From assembly GCA_003184365.1 (NCBI GenBank), contig NKYR01000045.1, positions 226,337 to 290,336 of the forward strand: 64,000 nucleotides of DNA, written 5' to 3'. This document shows, piece by piece, positions 57,362-64,000 of this stretch (position 1 is its first letter; every line of letters starts with the position of its first letter). The notes below the pieces were generated by a model that saw nothing but the letters and a program-made list of their open reading frames with translations, had not been told where the DNA came from and did not search any database. The translations under genes were made by a program, and so were the position numbers. Source of the DNA: Evernia prunastri (lineage: Eukaryota; Ascomycota; Lecanoromycetes; Lecanorales; Parmeliaceae).

Positions 57362-60300
57362 ATGTCTTCATTGTTCGGGCAGCCGAAGCCCACGTCCAGC
57401 CTCTTTGACAGCTTCAATCCTGCCACATCCGCCCAATCCCAAACTGCACCGACCAGCAGCTTGTTTGGTAACACTTCACAACCTCAGCAATCTGCGGGAC
57501 AGACACCCAATCTGTTTGCTAGCCTCGGTACTTCGCAACCCCAGACTCAAACCTCTCTCTTCTCTAGTCTTGGGAGCGATCCGAAGCCAACCCTTTTCGG
57601 TTCGTCACAACCACAACAGCAGACGGGCACCGCCGGCGCTGGCCTCTTCGGGACCGGTTCAGCGTTGAATGTGCAGCCTCAGCAGACCTCTAGTCTGTTT
57701 GGAGGCGCCCAGAACAATGCAGCTACAAAACAGCCTGCTGTCCCTTCTCTTTTCACCCCACAATCACAAGCACAATCCCAGCAACAAGGCAATCAGTCGG
57801 GGCAAGCGGATCAGGGAGGACAGCAACAGAAACTTGGTCAGCAATCGCAAGGAGGGCAATCGATATCGCAACCAGCTTATTTTGACAACCTAGTCGAGAA
57901 AGGAAGGAAGAGGGCCCATGATGCGGATGGAGGACCTGGCTTTAGAGACCTGCCAAGCTTGCAACTAGGTCTCGGCGATATTGCAAAGAAAGTGAGGGAG
58001 CTGGGAGGTGTCGGCGTACAAGCGCAACGAGGTAGAGCGGCAGAGAGCAGTGCACACTATCTTCTTGCTGCCTCTGGCAGCAACCCTGGAACGACGCGGC
58101 GAGATCTAGATTCTCTGGCCGTCCAACCACCCGTCAGTGGAAATCTGAATCCACATCCAGACTGGGATCCAGATACGCATAAATACGTCGAGAAATTGCA
58201 GCAGCAATCTACCCTAAGAATGATATCCGAGGGTCTGGAACGAGCCCAAAGAAACTTTAATGCTTACCTTGAAGAAAATGTTGACATCAATTGGGAACTT
58301 CAGCGGAAAAAGATTTACGAGCATTTCGGGCTTATGCCCAAGCATCGAGAAGCTCCTGATGACCTGGCAAGCAGTCCTGGCATCAGGGGAAGCTTTGGCA
58401 AATCGACGAGAAGAGGGCGGACAAACAATGTCAGCCGTGCAGGTCAATCGACCCTCAACAGAAGTATCTTTGGTCAATTGAGTGTCCAGAAATCTGTTAT
58501 AGGTACTCCAGAGGTAGGGGCTGGGACTACGACCCTTTTCGCAGATGTTGCAGAAAAAACCGGATCAGCACCAACCGTCCAAGACGACCGATTCATGAGG
58601 GAGAAGCAGCGCAAGTTCGCAGAGAAAGTGCAAATGATGAACCGCGCGCGGCTTGACGATAGTACCTATCCTGTGCTTCAAGAATTGAAAGGTGTTGAGA
58701 GTCAACCTGGAGGAGAGGTAAGCATACGCGCGTTCTGGACCCTTTCTGTAACTAATTGGGACAATAGTGTCCAAAGCAGCTCGCAGACTCGTATGACGCA
58801 CTGGTTGAGATTGTCGGAGAAAGCGAGGCAAAGGAGCGGCAGTTCGCTGATGATTATCTCGATGAGATACCCAACTCCGCAAAGTCTATGAACATACGGA
58901 AGAGGATCATAGATGGCTCAAGACGTTGCTTGGAGAACTCGTATGTGATCTCTACATTCTAAACTCAATTATCGTTCACACCCTACAGGTTTTTAAGTGA
59001 TCTCGAAGACTTTGTTGCCAGGAATCCGAAAGAGGCCAACATCGGGGGTGTTCCTACGATTCTCAATAAAGTGCGGGCTTACATCAGGATTCGTGCAGCC
59101 AGAAGGGACCTCTTTGCGGACGGGTCCGAGCTACGTACCATGAATGACGAATATCCTTGGCCTTTGATTTTTTTCCTCTTGAGGGGTGGTCTGGTCAAGG
59201 AAGCTGCGGATTATGTCGTTGCTAACGGTACAGCCTTCCGAACCATCGATCGAAATTTCTTAAATTATATTACCACCTACGCCAGGAATCCAGACAGAAG
59301 ACTGGATAGGAAAGTCCAGGATCACATCAGTCGAGAATACTCTGCGCAAACTCGCGTAGCTCCAGACAAAGCGAATGATCCATATCAATTAGCTTGCTAC
59401 AAAATTATCGGTCGTTGCGAGCTGACGAAACGGAGCATCGATAGCATTAGCCAAGGGGTCGAAGATTGGATCTGGCTTCAATTCAGCCTCGCAAGGGAGG
59501 TCAATCGCGTCGAGGAAAGCGCTGGCGATGTCTTTGGCCTAGAAGAAGTGCGAGAGACCATTCGTGAAATTGGCCAACGGCACTTTTCCAAAGGAGCAGA
59601 GGGTATAGGAGGCTACGCCACATTCTTCTACCTCCAGATTTTGGGAGGTATGTTCGAGCAGGCGGTGTCGTACTTGTACTCGTACTCCTATGTCGCTGCT
59701 GTACACTTTGCTCTTGCCCTTGACTTTTATGGCTTGTTGCGTGTCTCAAACTATTCAGTCAATGAGACAGAACTTCGTAAGTTTCCATTTTGACATCCAT
59801 GATTCCGAAACCACTGACTATACGCTAGTGACGTTTAACACAAAGGAGCTTCCACAAATCAGCTTTGGCCGCATGATTGGCTTGTATACTCGCGATTTCC
59901 GAGCAGGTAACGCCGAGGCCGCCGTCGACTATCTAACGTTGATCTGTCTCAATGCTGGCCTTCCGGGAGCGATGGGCCAATCTCAAGTTTCCTTGTGCCA
60001 CGAGGCTCTGCGTGAGCTGGTTCTTGAGACGCGAGAATTCGCTCAGCTGCTCGGTGACGTCCGCCCGGATGGGACAAGACTGAAAGGAGCCATCGAAAAG
60101 CGGCTGAAATTAATCGCGCTCGCTGACCAAGACCAATTGCTCCGAGTTGTCACAATCCAAGCGGCGAGTGTTGCGGACGACAACGGCAGAGTCAATGATG
60201 CAGTGCTACTTTACCATCTGGCCGAGGAGTACGACAATGTAGTTTCCATTATCAACCGAACTCTTTCTGAGGCCATCGCAGTCGATATCGGTCAAGAAAA

Positions 60301-60955
60301 ATTGCGTCTGCAACCATCAAAGCCGACAATGAGCGTTCAGCAGGAGCCCAATCAGCAATCTAATGCCGGTACATTGAGCTTGACCTCTGTTGATGACCCG
60401 GTTCTGCTGGCCCGCAATATGATTCGCCTATATGGGAATAACGCAATATATAGTCAAAAGATACGCGAGATCAATCGTGACACGTGTGATGTGCTTATCG
60501 GGATGGCCGAAGCAAAAGCTAGAACCGCGGCAGGCCACTGGTCGGAAGCTATTGACGTAAAACTTTCCTCATACCTCAAACTTCGATGGTCCCATTTCTT
60601 GACTAACGATGTCTTCCAGATTATCGACTCTCTCAAACTATTACCCCTCCAGGCCCATGCCTCCATCCCAGTCATCCGTGCCAGCGCCAACAACTTTAAC
60701 GAGCTTGCTCCAGTAATTTCCCGGAACATTGGTCCACTACTTCTCTGGACTATTACATGCATAGGGCAGCAGAGGGAGGTACTAGCATCGCGGCAGTATG
60801 GAGGCGGAGAGGGCGGTATGAATAAAGAGATCAGCGACCAACTCTTGGGCAGTGCAAGAGACTTGATGGTTTTTGCAGGGTTGGTGAAGTATAGGCTCGG
60901 AGAGAAGGTTTGGGAAGCAATATGTTCCACAGCAGGCGATGTTGGCATCTACTGA
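57362..60955 (+). CDS. NIC96: Nucleoporin Nic96 (Nup93) with FG-rich N terminus
   Basis: Inner-ring scaffold nucleoporin that anchors the Nsp1-Nup57-Nup49 complex in the nuclear pore. Exons 57362-58717, 58768-58940, 58989-59776 and 59829-60955 give 1147 residues. Residues 1-180 are Gln/Ser/Thr-rich with repeated SLFG-type and other FG dipeptides (SSLFGQPKP, TSSLFGNTSQP, PTLFGSSQP, SSLFGGAQ), a feature yeast Nic96 lacks. The conserved part follows: HYLLAASG, HKYVEKLQQQSTLRMI, the alpha-solenoid with WPLIFFLLRGGLVKEAADYV and LGGMFEQAVSYLY, and the C-terminal FAGLVKYRLGEKVWEAI. Introns are 48-52 nt GT-AG. Confidence 0.92.
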
Positions 60956-62291
60956 AGAAGAATCGTTCAGCGACTTCAAAACAATGACTACTTCAATGAG
61001 AGGCCAATTCCAGCTTGTGCTATTGATGTTTCGGACCTGAATCACAAGCAAAATGATGAGTAGTGGTGATGAAGGCGTTGTGAATGGGTCTTGTCTGGAG
61101 ACTAGCATCGTAACATGTACCCATGGAGGATCCCAGCAGTGGGCAACATGGGTACGTTCGGTGGCAATGATGATGAACCACGTGTAGAACCATTGGAATG
61201 TTCTTACAAGGACTATATATCGTGGATTATCGCTAACGATCTGAGGCTTGCGCTCTCCGAAAAGACTGACCGTGCCGGAACCAAGGTCAAAACATTGGCC
61301 ACGAAGCTCCCCGAACGGTCACATGAGACTCTGCACGCTCTAAGGACAAGAATTCTCCAGTGCCTGAGGTCAGACCTGGACAACATAAGATACAAATGAT
61401 CGCAGCTTCGCTCACCGCGCTAGAGATCAAGAGGGAGGTGTGTGTGGTCGGAGGTATTGAATCGTATTGGGTTCGATCCCTAATGGCGCTGGTAGAGTAC
61501 AACGAACGGTGTAGCGGTTTCTTATTTTCAGTGTGGCTAAAGAGGCAAATGACGAAAGCAGGCTTAGGGCATACGGAAAATCAAAAATTGAGAGCCTAGT
61601 CTTTGGGCAAACAGAATGAAGGCTAACATGCTACTGGTCTCGCTCAAACATGAACAACTTGCGCAACGGCGAAGCGCCAACAATTTATTATAATCCGTTC
61701 CTCTATTATGATGTCGACTGCATGTGAACCCAGACACTCCCTTTCTGCCGCACCACAGGTGAGCCCTCGCATTGGAATGCACTGAAGGAGCTCGTGATTC
61801 GAGGCGTTGATTCCTATGCCACGGCATACGTCCACAAAGAGTAACAATCAAGGCCTCACGTAGGCTAATTAGTTGATGCTGATACTGCGTTTTGGCCGCA
61901 CTATGCCCCAAAAGTAAGAAAGCGCCCGAGACCTGAAGACAATCAGACTCAAGAGCTAGGCTGTGATTGTATCACACCGGCTTATTCTATGATGTGTTAA
62001 ACCGCAAGGAATGTGTGCTCCAAGGCATTGATGCCGCGACAGCAAACAGTTCGCAGGTTGCTTGAGACTTGGAGTTGTACCGGTAACGGCATGCAGCGTC
62101 GAGACTGTTATCCACCTGGCCGAGTCAAAATTGTCATATCATGTCTTCCACATTATCTATTGTCGCAATCTGGATTTTCGAGACCTTTTCAGGACAACCT
62201 TGAACTCAGACACATTTTGGACCTTCCGGAGTTGAGAGTACCCAAGCCGCAAGTTGTCTCCTAGGACTGGAGACCTAGATAATGAGCCACT
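60956..62291. other. NIC96-LNP1 convergent intergenic region
   Basis: 1.3 kb between the stops of NIC96 (+) and LNP1 (-). An ATG-started 94-codon frame at 61115-61399 has no recognisable family and is not called. No RNA gene or repeat was recognised. Confidence 0.5.
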
Positions 62292-63791
62292 CTAGCTGGT
62301 CATCTTTCCACCTGTTTTTGATCGAGTCGATCGGCGCCTTGGGTTCTCAGACTCTGCGACGTCGCCCCTTTTCCCTCCTGCGTATTGCATTGAGTCCAAG
62401 CTCTCAGACGAATACTGAGTAACATCGCTTTCATGACCATCCACTTGAGAAGCGAGAGCGTCTTCATGGTCCATGGTATGAGTTCTTGTTTCCGAATGGA
62501 CTTCTTTTCCATTCTCAAGATTCCCCATTTCGGACGACGCCTGACTTTTGATGCTCGCAACAATCTTCTTCGCCTCACTCTCCTCACCACTAAACGAGAT
62601 TTGGTAGTCAGCATCTCCTCTTCAAGCAAGATCCGGAGGAAACGCTGAAAAGACGACGAGAGGAATTCAGACAGCTAAGTAAAATGCCCCCAAAGATATG
62701 GCCCCTAACCAACATACTGCGGGATCAGTTCAGGGAAATATCTTTCGAAATGAAGTATACATACTTCGAAGCACCGCAGCCTCCACATCGCCATTTGCCA
62801 ACGTCTTCTAATCGCTTGACACCGGGAGGTGCTTGTCCGTTTACGAGCCTACATTTGCTGCAGATCAGAGCCAGGCGAGCTCTAGGTAACGTTTCGTCTT
62901 CCCCTAATAGCACATCCATGACTCTATCATACCATCGCGAACCCTCATTAGCCTGAAAGTATTGCGGTACGGCTGAAAAGGCGTTGGGCGCAAATTCCGC
63001 GGAAATACCTTGGGGAGACATGGGCCCCTGGGTAGGCGGTATTGCTCTCGACGCCAAGTAAGAAGCATCTTGGCCGAAAGGCTTTCTGTTTTGAGATGTT
63101 GAGCGCTGACGCGTGTCCGAGAGCGTTCTGGGTTCATTGCGGCCTGGAATATTTGCTGTTGGTGGTGGCACAACTGTTGTTCTTCCACCTTTCGGCGCGT
63201 CGCCCTGCTTTTGGGTGGTCTTACGCTCAGAGGGCCCCGCAGGTTTAGCCTTTGCAGCCGGGGTCCCGCCGTATTTCTTGAGCAAGTCTTGCGTGTCGTT
63301 GTACTTGGTGGCTGCCTTGAGCTTCTCGATGGTAGAATCTCTCTGCTTTTGCAGCTCGTCTAGATGACTCTGTATGCTCGAGCTTCGATACTCATAGTAC
63401 GTCGTCAAGCCGAGTCTGACAAGGTATACACTACAGGAAGTATTAGACACGAATTTCCGTGAGAACGTCGCAGGTACAATACATGACGGGGCCTCCGGCG
63501 ACTGCTGAATATTCTATTGGACCCCACCTCCTCCAGCCCACGACAAGTACAAGGATGATAGTGCAAAAGAGGTACGCGAACCCGGCATACAAAATCCAGA
63601 GAACTTTCAGACGCCTTGAACGCTGCCGAAGACCATCAAGTCTGCTGCTCGTTTTGGATATCTTGGTAGAAAGATTTGAGAGGATCTTCTCAAATGAGGC
63701 TGGTGAGTTTTCGCCGCCCTTGGAATAGTCAGTCAAAGCGCCCCAATAAAGATCGTGGACGATATACCTTCCATGGCCAGAAGGAAACCAT
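62292..63791 (-). CDS. LNP1: Lunapark (ER three-way-junction stabilising protein)
   Basis: Stabilises three-way junctions of the tubular endoplasmic reticulum. Four exons on the minus strand (63791-63768, 63718-63483, 63430-62765, 62619-62292) give 417 residues. The first exon encodes only MVSFWPWK, the conserved N-terminal start of fungal lunaparks. Two hydrophobic segments follow (LWILYAGFAYLFCTIILVLV and VIVYLVRLGLTTYY), then a coiled-coil-like stretch. The C-terminal zinc ribbon is CSKC with CGGC, four cysteines intact (about 62780-62885). The last exon, after a 145-nt intron, is an acidic tail ending RRRSTRSKTGGKMTS; its acceptor (CTTGAAG) was chosen because it restores the frame, so this join is less certain. 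Confidence 0.88.
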
Positions 63792-63919
63792 GGTTATAAT
63801 TCTACATAGGAGTAAAAGGAGTCCACCAGTGCGAGATCAACATATTTGGGACCTCTTTGTACCAAGTCTAAGAAAGGTTTCGTGTTCGGCCCCCGGGTTG
63901 AGTTGTCTCCAATAGCTTT

Positions 63920-63994
63920 AGACCCCCTGCTTAGGCCGATTTAGCGCCATCTTTAATTTTTTAGTGCATTGTGAGTCGGCCCCGCAGGGGGTCT
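63920..63994. repeat. Short hairpin with 25-bp inverted ends
   Basis: AGACCCCCTGC (63920-63930) followed by GGCCGATT is inverted at 63970-63994 (GAGTCGGCC...GCAGGGGGTCT). The pair encloses about 25 bp of AT-rich spacer. It could be a tiny MITE or the end of a larger element cut by the window edge. Confidence 0.5.
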
Positions 63995-64000
63995 GCACCA

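Noticed and set aside
61115..61399. ATG-started 94-codon frame after NIC96
   Set aside because: No recognisable domain or splice context; could be 3' UTR of NIC96.

Overview
The window looks like nuclear DNA of a filamentous ascomycete (Pezizomycotina). Genes carry several short GT-AG introns (mostly 46-70 nt) with CTRAY-type branch points. Proteins match ascomycete families throughout, and AT-rich repeat blocks carry the C:G-to-T:A transition pattern of repeat-induced point mutation (RIP). I cannot place it to genus. All exon joins given here were deduced by hand from reading frame, splice sites and family knowledge; in every spliced model the summed exon length divides by three.

Layout. 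(1) 1-6240 and 8560-13680 are AT-rich, gene-poor repeat blocks. They hold a 260-bp tandem repeat, a miniature LTR element with target-site duplication, clustered short inverted motifs, a LINE fragment with an assembly gap, and inverted copies of one repeat family. Between the blocks lies an island with an intact mitochondrial tryptophanyl-tRNA synthetase gene (MSW1, 6463-7885). (2) 13.9-27.3 kb is a normal gene-rich arm: a mitochondrial-type unknown protein (-), AFG2/DRG1-like AAA ATPase (+), RNPS1-like SR protein (+), SEC4/RAB8 GTPase (-), NCA2 (-) and ERG25 sterol C-4 methyl oxidase (+). (3) 27.6-31.3 kb is a second transposon-rich stretch: a fold-back element with telomere-like words, a small inverted-repeat element and a decayed minus-strand LINE. 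(4) 31.4-63.8 kb is again gene-rich: large-subunit catalase (+), ATR/MEC1 kinase (-), TAD2 tRNA deaminase (+), complex I 21-kDa subunit (-), CSM3/SWI3 (+), SKI2 (+), SXM1 importin (+), COX16 (-), NIC96 nucleoporin (+) and lunapark LNP1 (-).

Functional themes. The genes are housekeeping, not a metabolic cluster. Several serve mitochondria (MSW1, NCA2, complex I 21-kDa, COX16 and the unknown mitochondrial protein). Others serve RNA metabolism (RNPS1-like, TAD2, SKI2), transport (SEC4, SXM1, NIC96, LNP1) and replication checkpoint (ATR and CSM3, within 3 kb). Gene pairs NCA2/ERG25, ATR/TAD2 and complex I 21-kDa/CSM3 are divergent, so each pair probably shares an intergenic control region.

Most unusual points: two adjacent catalase introns of identical length (147 nt) that are clearly homologous to each other (introner-like); a start codon split by an intron in ERG25; a GC-AG last intron in TAD2; a SKI2 intron with no usable AG acceptor; an AFG2-like ATPase whose D1 Walker B acidic pair is Asn-Asn; and MSW1 lying between inverted copies of one repeat family.
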